Assembly (NCBI GenBank): GCA_016801845.1
Contig: CM028909.1
Span: 12,925,313-12,989,312 of the forward strand
Source: Polydactylus sextarius
Lineage: Eukaryota; Chordata; Actinopteri; Polynemidae
Direction of reading: 5' to 3'
Length of the DNA: 64,000 nucleotides
A model generated the notes under the pieces. It was not told the DNA's origin. It did not search any database and saw only the letters and a program-made list of their open reading frames with translations. The position numbers and the translations under genes were made by a program. Positions 1 through 9,794 of this stretch are shown piece after piece (position 1 is the first letter of the stretch; every line of letters starts with the position of its first letter).

Positions 1-50
1 GCATCAAGTGTTATACATATACAGGAGGAGACACTGTCAAATAGATTATC

Positions 51-87
51 AACCTGTGCATTAAATTGGAAGTTTAATGCACAGGTT
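51..87. repeat. Perfect 15-bp inverted repeat (hairpin)
   Basis: Arms 51-65 and 73-87 are perfect reverse complements around a 7-base loop. The same hairpin occurs in the right copy at 9212-9248. Confidence 0.8.
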
Positions 88-200
88 TATTACAGTTTGG
101 AATAAACTGGAAAACAGTGAGTGGGTTCATTTACATGCTGTCAAAAGGATTATCAGCCTGTGCAGGAGTAAATTTAAAATAGTTGTCTTCCATTGTATTG

Positions 201-530
201 ATATATGTTCTTTAAATTTAGCCACACAATCATCAGACAGACACCTATTGTAATGAAACTTGATTCAGAAGCTGTCCAGTCAAATACTGTAAACTAGAAA
301 ATAGTGAGTGGGTTCATTTACATGCTGAGAGGATATAGCTGAGTCTAACAATGAGTGAGATGTGGAACTGAGGCTGTTGATGTCAGCATCTACATGAATG
401 TTGATATCGTCCATTACTATGACTTTATCAGTGCTGAGAACTACCTCAGATAAAAACTCTTAAAAACAGATGGATGATAAACAGTTGGATGTCAGAGACT
501 AAAAGTGAGACTTTCAAATTAGTTATTAGT
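201..530 (-). mobile_element. LINE endonuclease fragment, left copy
   Basis: Read on the minus strand, this resembles the endonuclease domain of non-LTR retrotransposons, with an (M)DD-x-NIHVD core followed by a QHVNEPTH-like motif. In this copy the phenylalanine of the core is replaced by isoleucine, and about 32 bp upstream are deleted relative to the right copy. No intact reading frame or reverse transcriptase is present here. Confidence 0.6.
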
Positions 531-609
531 TAAATTAGTCAGGGTTGATCAGGGTTACTTTTACAGAGTATAGTATTATAGTCATAACATAGAGAGTGAA
601 GGCACTTAC

Positions 610-1734
610 ATAACCTCTATGATCTTGTTCACATCGTGCTAGTAGGCTCGTCTGTGGAGACTACACCTTTCTTGGAACATGCCATACAGATTGCTCACCT
701 CCTGTTGTGATTACTTCCTATAGGTTAGCCACAACTGAATAGATGCACCAGTTACTGTTTAAAATGTGATGACAAAAGTCAAACAAACACAGAAGCTACC
801 ACCTTGTCTCTGTAGCAGATTTGCTTTGTCCCATCCACCTCACAAACTCTGGCAAACTTGAATAAGCGTTGATGGTCAAAGTTGTTCTGGATGCCCAGGT
901 GGTGGCAATCTCTGAGAGGAGACAGTGGTGAAATATGTGGAGAAAATAAGTTTATTATTAATTAATCAAGTGAACCCAGTGATAAATAATGTGAAATAAT
1001 ATTTATACATCATGTAAAAATAATTAGGAGAGTATTACAGTCGTTGAGGGGAAATAACATGTCATCACTCTACATTAAAAACTGAATTGTTCTACAGTAG
1101 TTGTTCAACAAGTCCTACCTGGTAAAGTAGTCAAACTTGTCCACATCAATGCTGTTTATTTTGTTGGCCACAATTTCATAGAGGAAGGACTTTTCCTTTC
1201 CACGGCCTTTGCGATTTTCATCATTATCTCCAATCATCTCCTTGATGAATGTAATGTCCTGTGGTAGTTTCAGGCCATATTGCTTCATCACATCCTCCAG
1301 ATTATTTTGTTTCACCAGGTGATCAAACATGTTTAGAGAAGCGTCCTCATGCTACAAGATGAACAGACTTTTTTTTAAATTAATATATTAAGATGAGACT
1401 GCTTGTATTAATTTTCAAGGTGAGGAGACAATGACTCCAGTAGCAAGAGCTTTTCCAGTGACACTGGCAATTGAGGTGTGAAAATACAAATCAGCAAGTA
1501 GAAGTCAAGTGAACCTTGTTCTAATGCAATGTAGTGTGTTTTACATGTTATTGTGCTAAGGATTTGTGTTTCAGTGATATTGTTAACATTTACATCAGTA
1601 TTGATTAATGTAAGAGTAAACTCCATTTCTATTTCTAAACTGAAACAGTTTGTTACTAATATCTTACCTTCTATTCACTCTCTGGATGTACTAGATGAAC
1701 ATTCTATCAAACAAATGGGAAAAAGGTACATGTC
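610..1734 (-). pseudogene. samhd1-like: SAMHD1-like pseudogene fragment, left copy
   Basis: Four exons are visible on the minus strand: 1668-1734, 1119-1351, 803-911 and 610-701, all with GT-AG borders. Their translation matches SAMHD1 from the GPFSH region through MFDHLVK, FLYEIVANK, DYFTRDCHHLGIQNN and ARVCEVDG to EVSNLYGMF. SAMHD1 is a dGTP-activated dNTP triphosphohydrolase and antiviral restriction factor. The aspartate of the RDCHH motif, a metal ligand in the human enzyme, is retained. The 67-bp exon has a frameshift and an in-frame TAG (1671-1673) where tryptophan is expected. The last exon has a TAG at 639-641 where the other copy has glutamine. The exons for the HD dyad and most of the SAM domain are not found upstream. 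Downstream exons would lie left of the window. The family match is confident; the pseudogene call is strong but assumes no alternative splicing. Confidence 0.85.
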
Positions 1735-1800
1735 CTAAATATGGAAGAATAAATATAAAATAATTTCATCATGTCTGTTTGAATGAATAATTTGTCTAAA

Positions 1801-1906
1801 GTGAAATAATATTTGTACACCATGTAAAAATAATTAGGAGAGTATTACAGTCATTGAAGGGAAATAACATTTTGTCACTACATCAAAAACTGAATTGTTC
1901 TACAGT
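1801..1906. repeat. Local copy of bases 988-1102
   Basis: This block repeats the intronic sequence at 988-1102 with few changes, and only in the left segment. The right copy has unrelated sequence here. Its right edge creates a 13-bp perfect hairpin (1891-1903 with 1908-1920). Confidence 0.75.
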
Positions 1907-1924
1907 AGTAGAACAATTCAACTA

Positions 1925-2050
1925 CAAGTGTTTCTCAAGTACAAGTATTGATGTAAAATATACTTAAGTAAAAGTATAAAATATTCTTCTAAACAACTAC
2001 TCACAGTGTTAGTTACTTTTCAAATCAATGTAAAATGTATTCATTCATTT
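1925..2050. repeat. Dispersed teleost-type repeat fragment, left copy
   Basis: The sequence contains the TACTTAAGTAAAAGTA-type core that recurs widely in fish genomes. A fuller version is in the right copy at 10935-11080. Family assignment is from memory only. Confidence 0.4.
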
Positions 2051-2283
2051 TTTTTTTTATTAATTCAATTATTTATTCATTTAATCATTCAAATGCTGGA
2101 AATATTTGCTTTCAACACTTTTCTCTGAACAATTATATGAAAGAATTGGTTATGTCCAAAACACATACAAAACATTCTGTTAAATGCATTCAAATATTAT
2201 AAGTTTCTTTAAAAAAAAGGCCTATAAATTTGCAGGACACATTTGGTTGGAGCTGCCAAGATCACATTCAGTAAGTTTTACCT

Positions 2284-2388
2284 TGTTCACTTGCTGAGAG
2301 CTTATTTGGTATGGTGGCCTTTCTTACAACAGTTCTGACATCATAAAGTTCAATCTTGGACCTTATTTTTTCCATCTGTGTTTGATTG
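2284..2388. other. Segment private to the left copy
   Basis: About 105 bp here replace roughly 1 kb of unrelated sequence in the right copy (about 12078-13075). On the minus strand it is an open frame beginning MTGVIETNQ and ending at the conserved intron start GTAAAACTTACTG. I do not recognise the peptide. It could be a substituted exon or chance. Confidence 0.35.
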
Positions 2389-3039
2389 GTTTCAATTACA
2401 CCAGTCATTATTCTTTGTTCCTCTTATGTTGACTTAATCTGCAACTAACGTGTTTGGCAAATTACATTCTTGTTGCACCCTTCTTTGCTGCTTTTCTTGA
2501 CCCAGTGTTGGGACATATTGGGGACTTGTGCAGAGCCATTTCTCTTTTTTCAGTTATGGGTAATATATTTGTCACAGAGACAAACAATTTTTTTGAATTT
2601 GTGCTGTCAAAAGGTTTTGAAGAAGTCATAGGAGTGAACTTCAGAGAAAGGTTAGGAAAATATTCAGTACATGAAAATGAAAGTATTATTTCTTGATGCA
2701 TAATAAGCTCAAACATGAAGCCAAAGGAGTGTCTTTAAAAACACATTCATGGGATTATTAATAACTTGATTGACCGTAAACCAAAACTTGGACACACCTA
2801 GCTCATTACATGATTAGTGGAGTGGCTATTTTACATTCTTTCTTTGTCGCATATCTTTTGTTTACCAATGAACTCACAATTAAAAAAATGCTCCTCACCC
2901 TTGAGAGGACATACTTGTTTTAATCTGGCTTAATCTGGCATATGTTCTTAGGAAGATAACATGTTTTGCCTTGTCTGTAAAAGGGCACAACTTTCTGGTA
3001 TTGTTAAAGATTTTCACACGGTCTATAAGATATATACAT
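2389..3039. other. Duplicated non-coding stretch
   Basis: This stretch matches about 13076-13719 of the right copy. It contains no recognisable gene. The short open frames seen here differ between copies by small indels and are not supported as coding. Confidence 0.5.
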
Positions 3040-3215
3040 ACACATATACATACATATCCCATGTCGCCTCACAACAAAAAGGTCCTAGATCTGACTCCTT
3101 GGTCAGACGCAGGGTCTTTACACAAGGAGTTTACATGTTCTCCTCCATGTCTGCATGGGTTTCCTCCAGTTAGAGTCAAAAACATGCATGTATTAGGGAA
3201 TAAGACTAGAGGACA
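3040..3215 (+). mobile_element. SINE-like teleost repeat, left copy
   Basis: This carries the typical order: a TCGCCTCACAACAAAAAGG box, a GGTCAGACGC box, GTTTACATGTTCTCC, GCATGGGTTTCCTCC and AAAAACATGCATGTA. Similar units are dispersed in many teleosts. It is present at the same place in the right copy, so it inserted before the duplication. I have not assigned a named family. Confidence 0.6.
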
Positions 3216-3309
3216 GGATTAAAATCATATAAAAATTTTATTAACAACACTTAGCAATGAAATCACTACATTAATGAATTTAAATCTCTAGGTGGAATTA
3301 ATTTAAATT

Positions 3310-3315
<6 letters not shown>

Positions 3316-3359
<44 letters not shown>
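3316..3359. repeat. (AT)n microsatellite
   Basis: This is an uninterrupted AT tract. The equivalent place in the right copy is a much longer mosaic of AT and AC (13999-14229). Confidence 0.9.
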
Positions 3360-3362
<3 letters not shown>

Positions 3363-3809
3363 GTATCTGTAAGTATGTCTTCATGCTGCCAATGTAATAT
3401 TATTTATTGTTTAATCAGATCATTAAACTGTTCAGCCCCTTGTGTGCAATATTCAGTCTTTGATAGGAAGACTTGGGTTCTTATTCTGTGCAGTGTCCAG
3501 TTCCCAGCCCGAAGCACATACGTCAGGTAGTTGTGAGTTTTCAACAAAATGTATAGTATCGTTCAAAGCAGATGATGTAAAGGTATTTTTTTCTCATTTT
3601 GTATCTCTTTGTGTGTGTGTGTGTGTGTGTATCTGTGTTTGTGTCTTGAACGAATTACAGAAAAAGCCACTCCGAGTTTTGATTCACCAGGGACCTTGTT
3701 TTTCTACATTTTGTCCTTATCCTAGTTAAATGATATTGGCATCGTAGCAGTGTGGAGATCTGTGGGTTGTAATCAATACCGCAGCCAACCACAGGGGGGT
3801 GCTCAGATC

Positions 3810-3816
3810 TATAAAA
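3810..3816 (+). promoter_or_regulatory. TATA box of the gypsy LTR, with nearby CRE sites
   Basis: TATAAAA is followed by a GC-rich stretch, and a perfect palindrome TGACGTCA (CRE/ATF type) lies at 3859-3866. A second TGACGTCA is at 4057-4064. This fits an LTR promoter; activity is not shown by sequence. Confidence 0.5.
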
Positions 3817-5246
3817 GGGGCGATCACCTGCCGCGGGTCCTCTCTGCTCCACAACTGGTGACGTCACTTCCAGGCCGGCACTTTTACTTTGGACAGTGTC
3901 TGATTTGGTGCCTCCAGACTCCAGGGTGTGTGTGTTACCTAAATGGCCTGCTGTGGTACATGCCAGTAGCTGTGTAGCCCTCCCTTGCCCTCTCCCTCGG
4001 GTGTGTCATGATTAGCCAACCCTGCTAATTTGTCCCCACTGTCAACAGTGCACGGGTGACGTCAGCATCAGCTGACAGGGTTGCGTGACGGTAACAACGT
4101 CACCAGCTGTGGGGACCACTGCTGCTTTTCTAGGATGATTTTCTAGGCTGCCTTTACCAGCTGCTTTTACGGGCTGCTGTTACATGTTGCTTTTACATTG
4201 TGTTTTTGCACATCTTATCTTGCATTGAGGCAAGAAATATTTAATGGTTTATTGATTAGTGGGGTTAAATCCCCTTTAAGTTTGATCCTTTTTTTCTTCA
4301 TATAGTTTACTCCGTTTACTCCGCCTGTTGGTTGGATTCGTTATTAAATTTTGTTCCTTTTGATATTTTGTTTGGCCAGAGGATTTCTTTTCAGCATTTG
4401 CCATTCTTTCTTTCTAGCTTTGGCAGTCAGCCATTTGTAATTTTTTTGTTTGTTTATTGATTTATATTGATTGCCAACTGTCTGTTTGTTTAGATTGGGT
4501 GTTCTGTTATGTATGTGTGCCGAGCTCCCCTGGGTCTGGGTCTCCTCACCGTGTGTGTGTGTGTGTGTGTGTATGTGTGTGACTGTCACGAGCGTGTGGG
4601 TGTTTATTATTTTTGGTTGGGTGTTTCTGCACCAGCCCTTAGCTCCTACACACCGGTACACCTCCATATTTGTTCATTTTTTCCCATTAGTTTTGCCCTG
4701 AGTGTATAGTGTTGTTAGTGTGCGTTTTGGATTATTTTGTAAAAAAAATATATCCATTTTTCTCACAAGTGAAACTGTGTCGCTGGCCTTTGAGTAAACG
4801 AAGTTGTGTGTCCTTAAGGTGCCTGGGGAATTAAAAACTACTTCCTGGGGAGAAATCCCCCAAGGTGGCGTTGCTGGCAACAGTTTTCTTAAATATAATA
4901 TCACCCCATTTACCAAATTCCCTATATTAGCTCACCACGCATGCCACAGTCTGGCGTTGATGGCAGGATTTAATCATTTAACGGCAGAGACACGTGTTCA
5001 TTTGTTTTTGTTCTGTGTTTTCTTTTCTTTCTCATTTTTTTTGTGCACTAATGATGTTTCTCTTGTAAGCACATTAAAGCAGCGGTGTTTAAAGAGACAA
5101 AGCAGCAGTGGTTACCTATCATCCCTCGTACCAGGTTTTGGTGAGACTTCCCTTCACTCATCAGTTCTATAGTTAAGCAATTACTTACTGGCATCTCAGT
5201 ACATGTTGCTGTATTCCTGGTCACTAAGTTAGATGAACTCAAGGAG

Positions 5247-6140
5247 TTGGTTGCACAGTTAAAGGCTGACAGTGATCATTTGCTTCATAAACAGGTTGAC
5301 CCTAGTGCTGTGCCATCCACTTCATCTGTGCCACCTATTGCCCCCTCCATTGTTAGTGTCCCTGTAACAGAGAGGCTATTTTTTGCCCCTCGAGATCGGA
5401 AATGTCCCATCTTCAGGGGGAGGACAGGTATAGGTTTAGCTGAGTGGGTGGAGGAGGTACAGGCATGTATGAGGGCCCAACATTTATCTAGGTCTGATTA
5501 GGCATTTTTCCTATTTGATCACTTAGAGGGGAAGGCTAGGGAGGAGATTAAGTAAAGCTCTGGTGCAGAGAGGAGACCCTGACAGAGTATTGGCCATTTT
5601 ACAGGAGCTACACGGGTGCTCTGTAGGAGGCTTTCTTCTCCAGGAGGCAGCAGGAGGGAGAAACCCTTCAGGAGTTCTCCCTAGCCTTGATGGGCCTCAT
5701 GGAGAAGGTGAAGCAGCGTGTGCCTAGTCCCATGCCAAATTCAGCAGCTCTGTTGAGAGACCAATTTGTCAAGCATGTGCTAGATGGTTCCCTGCATTAT
5801 GAGTTAAAGCAGTGATGTTTGAACAGAAGCGATCCAGTGGGAGCGTGAGGGTTTGCCTGGGGGAATGAGGGGTTGCAGTCACTCTGTCCCTTCAGGGTTC
5901 GGTGTACAGTATGGTGTTCGTGTTGGTCCAAAGGATACTGTTGCGTTACCCCCAGTGTCTGAGATGGCTGAGCTGAGAGAGATGCTCAAGCGTCAGCAAG
6001 AGCAAATCAGTCAGCTCACTCAAGGCATTGCTCTCCTCCAAAGCGCTAGCCAGTACAGTCATCCACCTCACAATGGCCCAGTAATATGCAGGCGCTGTCA
6101 CCAGCCTGGTCATTTTGCAAGGGAGTATAGATTAGTATAG
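5247..6140 (+). pseudogene. Gypsy gag remnant with a damaged zinc knuckle
   Basis: The first frame (5247-5501) holds the gag-type stretch with TERLFFAPRDRKCP and a WVEEVQACMRA motif. It is interrupted by a TAG at 5499-5501 and by later stops and a frameshift; similarity resumes around 5640-5815 (EGETLQEFSLALMGLMEK). A CCHC knuckle of form C-x2-C-x4-H-x4-C begins at 6087, but its final cysteine is tyrosine (6126-6128). The remnant is non-functional in this state. In live elements gag packages the RNA genome. Confidence 0.75.
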
Positions 6141-6325
6141 ATTCCTCCTTCACTATCTCATTTGCAACCCCCATCCAATTCTGCACAATCCCGTTCTGCC
6201 GTCTCAGTCTCTGAAAACTAGTGCCCACCGAATTGTGGAGCCACAGTTCGAATGGGGCCGCTACTAGCTCATGAGCAGTTTCATATAGTTTAGAGGCTTC
6301 TAAACTGATTTCGTCTTGTCCCCAT

Positions 6326-6673
6326 TTGAGTGTGGACATGGGTGGGGTGAAGTTTCCCTGTTTGGTAGATACTGGTTCCATGGTGTCTACTATTTCCCAG
6401 AGCTTTTTCCGCCAGCACTTTGAGCCTGAGGGTCAGAAACATCTCCAATCATGTCACTGGTTGCAGCTTAGAGTTGCTAATGGTCTGGAGATTCCGTACA
6501 TTGGCTATTTAGAGTTAGAGGTACACCTGTGTGGCAAGTTGATGTCAAGCTGTGGAGTGTTGGTTGTGAGGGACCCCCCTGGTGGTGTGTCGTTGCAGGT
6601 CCTTTGTGTTTTGGGTATGAACATCATTCGTAAATGCTACCAAGAGCTTTTTGGGAAGCATTGCCTGGCTTAG
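6326..6673 (+). pseudogene. Gypsy retropepsin remnant
   Basis: A 115-codon open frame contains LVDTGS, the aspartic protease active-site motif (catalytic Asp codon 6368-6370). It ends with GMNIIRKCYQELFG, which normally precedes the linker to reverse transcriptase. The linker continues in another frame at 6710-6997. It is separated from gag and pol by frame breaks. Confidence 0.75.
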
Positions 6674-7159
6674 TTTTCCCAGCCCTGTGTCTCTGGGTCC
6701 CCAGAAACTGTGGTGCAGGCACCGCAGCAGTGTCATCGTGCTAGCACTAAGGCCCCACAGTATAGTCCAGGGAAGGTAAAGGTCAGGGGAAAGAGAGCTT
6801 GGCGCATCCCCGGTGGTATCATGAAAATAGTGGCAGACACTTGTTCTGAGGTGTTTTCTGAGTCTACAGTGCTGGTCAAGCCATTGGACTCTGGGTTGCC
6901 TGCTGGCCTAGTTGCGTCTCCTGCTCTGGTTCGAGTAAGCCAAGGCACAGCATATGTACCCATCGTGAATGTTGGTTCCACTGATGCGTTACTGTAACCC
7001 CGCACTTTAGCCATAGTAAATGTTCTTAGCCTTCCATCCAGCGTCTATGAGGTGCCATCAGGGGTGGCCACTGTGTCATCTCACATGGTTTCCCCCACAG
7101 TACAGCAGCAGGTGGATGACATAGACCTGTCATCAGTGTCATCTGAGGAACAGGGTTAG

Positions 7160-7960
7160 GTGAGGTCTCTGCTTAGGCAGTACACCTCTGTCTTCTTGGT
7201 TCACGATGGAGACCTGGGCTGTACAAACCTAGTCTCTTATGACATCCCTCTGATTGATGATGCTCCAGTTCAACAACACTATAGGCGTATCCCACCCTCT
7301 GACTATGAGGCAGTGAAGGAGCACATCAACCAGCTGTTGTCATCCCAGGTCATTCGAGAGAGTAGCAGCTCCTATGCGTCTCCAATCGTGCTGGTTAGGA
7401 TGGTGGTCTCCACATATATGTTGACTACCGACAGTTGAACAGTAAAATCAGAAAAGATGCAGGAGACAAATTGGCCTTTCCTCTGCCACGCATTGAGGAG
7501 TCTTTAGATGCATTATCTGGTGCCTGCTGGTTCTCAATCCTGGACCTAGCTAGTGGCTATAACCAGGTACCAGCCGCTGAGGCCGACCGACCAAAGACTG
7601 CATTCTGTACACCATTTGGCTTGTTTGAATGGAACAGAATGCTCTTTGGCCTCTGTAACGCCCCCAGCACATTTTGGAGGCTAATGCAGTGCATTTTTGG
7701 AGATCAACAGTGTCAGTATTCGTTATTGTATCTGGATGATATTGTTGTGTTTTCATCAACAGTGGAGCAACATTTGCAAAGGCTGAAGGTTGTGCTAAGT
7801 TGCCTCGAACATGAAGGCCTTAAGGCTAAACTCAGCAAATGTTCCTTTTTCGAGAAGAAGGTGCATTACTTGGGCCATGTGATTTCTGGTGATGGTAATA
7901 TGGTAAGCTGTCCCAAGTAAGATTAAGGTGGTTGCCAATTGGCCAATTCCCACTACAGTC
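7160..7960 (+). pseudogene. Gypsy reverse transcriptase remnant
   Basis: The frame starting at 7160 reads LLRQYTSVF to SSSYASPIVLV, the fingers region. After a frame break it continues from 7435 with FSILDLASGYNQ and the catalytic YLDD (Asp codons 7735-7740), then HYLGHVIS. Another frameshift near 7910 precedes a short in-frame stretch ending at about 7960. The thumb, RNase H and integrase are absent. Confidence 0.85.
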
Positions 7961-7965
7961 TCATG

Positions 7966-8108
7966 TTGCATGTTTTACGGCGAAAACCCATGCAGAAGAA
8001 CACGCAAACTCCACACAGAAAGACCCTGCCTCCAACCCAGGAGTCGAACCAAGGAGGCAACAGTAGTTGCTGTGAGGCAACAGTGCTAACCTTGTGCCAC
8101 CGTGTTGC
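7966..8108 (-). mobile_element. SINE-like teleost repeat truncating the gypsy element
   Basis: Reverse-complemented, this reads GGTGGCACAAGGTTAGCACTG, TTGCCTCACAGCAA, GAGTTTGCGTGTTC and CATGGGTTTTCGCCG, the same family as 3040-3215 but less decayed at its head. It abuts the broken polymerase frame. Confidence 0.6.
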
Positions 8109-9161
8109 CCTGCTTTCCAACCCCTCATTGAAATTATAAATATGGAATATGGCAAGTGATACAGTGTCTTCATTTTAAATTCAAAAGATTGATACATTTT
8201 CTAACCATTAAAATGGAAAGCACAGCCTGCTTTGTACCAGGCCAAATAAGTCCATTATTTTGACCACTGCTTGTATGTCACTGTAACACTGCAAACTACA
8301 GTTCCACAGCATGCACATTTAACAGTTCAATACTCTTGCATGGTCTCTAAATAACACAAACATGGCTATAAATTATTATCAAAACATTTCACAAAATAAT
8401 TTAAAGATAACTTCAACACCACATTGTATCAACTGCCTGGAAAAAACTAAAATGAATTATATAAAAGCCTAAGCTATCACATCCATGGAGTGACACACCC
8501 ATGAAACACACCCATGGCGTGATTTAGGCATCATAGGAAACAAGGACACAACTAGTTTATTTATAGACTTTAATTTTTATAAGAGAACAAAAAGTCAGTG
8601 ACGGTGCATAGCAATGTCAGTGCGTATTATGGTTCACGCAACAGCAACAATCTTTTAGGTTGTGTATGAACAAAATTAGATTTTTTCATTCACAGCTATG
8701 ACCTCATTAATTAGTAATTACCTCCATCAGCAAATTGAAATGTTCTTGAAGGCTCTGAATTTGATATTTAGGGTGGGTGAGCTCAATGCAGATCACCATG
8801 TTGGTTGCGGTGTACGACCTCACCACTAGATAGGAGAACATTTTACACAGTATGTCTTTAAACAGAAAACATAGTTGAAATACCTATTTAGTCTGTGTTA
8901 TTCAAGAACTAGAGGCTGATGTCAACTTTTGACATCAGCCACTAGTTCTTGAATTTGATAACAATGGAGAGGGACAATTCCTTTTTAATAGGAAGAAGCT
9001 TTGGTGATACAGATACAGAGGGCTCTCTTAAATGTGTTAAATTGCTCATGGTTGGTTGACTTCCTTTCTAGAATCTGTGACTGTTTTAAATCTCATGTAT
9101 GTGAGTTGTACCAGGAACTTTCCTCCTCTGATTCACTACCTTCTTCATCAGAGAGGAAACA
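8109..9161. other. Intergenic stretch without a recognised gene
   Basis: No known protein family was recognised. A possible orphan exon lies on the minus strand at 8722-8825, with a TATCTAG acceptor, a GAG|GTAATT donor and 34 open codons including NMVICIELTHPKYQ. It does not match the expected next SAMHD1 exon. A near-perfect hairpin lies at 8901-8953. Confidence 0.4.
8901..8953. repeat. 25-bp inverted repeat with a 3-base loop
   Basis: Arms 8901-8925 and 8929-8953 pair with one mismatch. It could be a foldback relic, a recent snapback duplication or a structured RNA; the sequence alone does not decide. Confidence 0.8.
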
Positions 9162-9334
9162 GCATCAAGTGTTATACATATACAGGAGGAGACACTGTCA
9201 AATAGATTATCAACCTGTGCATTAAATTGGAAGTTTAATGCACAGGTTTATTACAGTTTGGAATAAACTGGAAAACAGTGAGTGGGTTCATTTACATGCT
9301 GTCAAAAGGATTATCAGCCTGTGCAGGAGTAAAT

Positions 9335-9690
9335 TTAAAATAGTTGTCTTCCATTGTATTGATATATGTTCTTTAAATTTAGCCACACAATCATCAGACA
9401 GACACCTATTGTAATGAAACTTGATTCAGAAGCTGTCCAGTCAATACTGTAAACTAGAAAATAGTGAGTGGGTTCATTTACATGCTGAGAGGATATAGCT
9501 GAGTCTAACAATGAGTGAGATGTGGAACTGAGGCTGTTGATGTCAGCATCTACATGAATGTTGAAATCGTCCATTACTATGACTTTATCAGTGCTGAGAA
9601 CTACCTCAGATAAAAACTCTGAAAATTTAGTTGGGAAGTCAGGGAAAAAACCAGATGGATGATAAACAGTTGAATGTCAGAGACTAAGAG
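9335..9690 (-). mobile_element. LINE endonuclease fragment, right copy
   Basis: The minus strand reads through FFPDFPTKFSEFLSEVVLS and MDDFNIHVDAD to QHVNEPTH, an endonuclease-domain piece of a non-LTR element. It is fuller than the left copy, which lacks 32 bp. No catalytic reverse transcriptase is attached. Confidence 0.65.
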
Positions 9691-9794
9691 TGAGACTTTC
9701 AAATTAGTTATTAGTTAAATTAGTCAGGGTTGATCAGGGTTACTTTTACAGAGTATAGTATTATAGTCATAACATAGAGAGTGAAGGCACTTAC

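Larger units (their letters stand above)
1..3486. repeat. Left copy of a duplicated segment
   Basis: Bases from position 1 match those from 9162 almost identically, at an offset of 9161 that drifts to 9185 and then 9112 through small indels. Similarity runs through the SAMHD1-like exons, a LINE fragment and a SINE-like unit, and stops at about 3486, where gypsy-type sequence begins. The copy probably extends left beyond the window. Differences include a 32-bp stretch missing near 450, a locally duplicated block at 1801-1906 and a private segment at about 2284-2388. Confidence 0.9.
3487..7965 (+). mobile_element. Truncated, degenerate Ty3/gypsy LTR retrotransposon
   Basis: Order on the plus strand is an LTR/leader-like region (3487-5246), gag remnant, CCHC knuckle, retropepsin and reverse transcriptase. 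It ends within the polymerase at about 7965, where a SINE-like unit begins. RNase H, integrase and a 3' LTR are not seen. Several in-frame stops and frameshifts interrupt every domain, so it cannot encode a working polyprotein. The start is placed where homology between the two flanking duplicate copies stops. The exact LTR ends, primer-binding site and target-site duplication could not be defined. Confidence 0.85.

Noticed and set aside
2454..2716. Overlapping open frames on both strands near 2.5 kb
   Set aside because: The right copy (about 13128-13378) has indels that break them and no domain is recognised.
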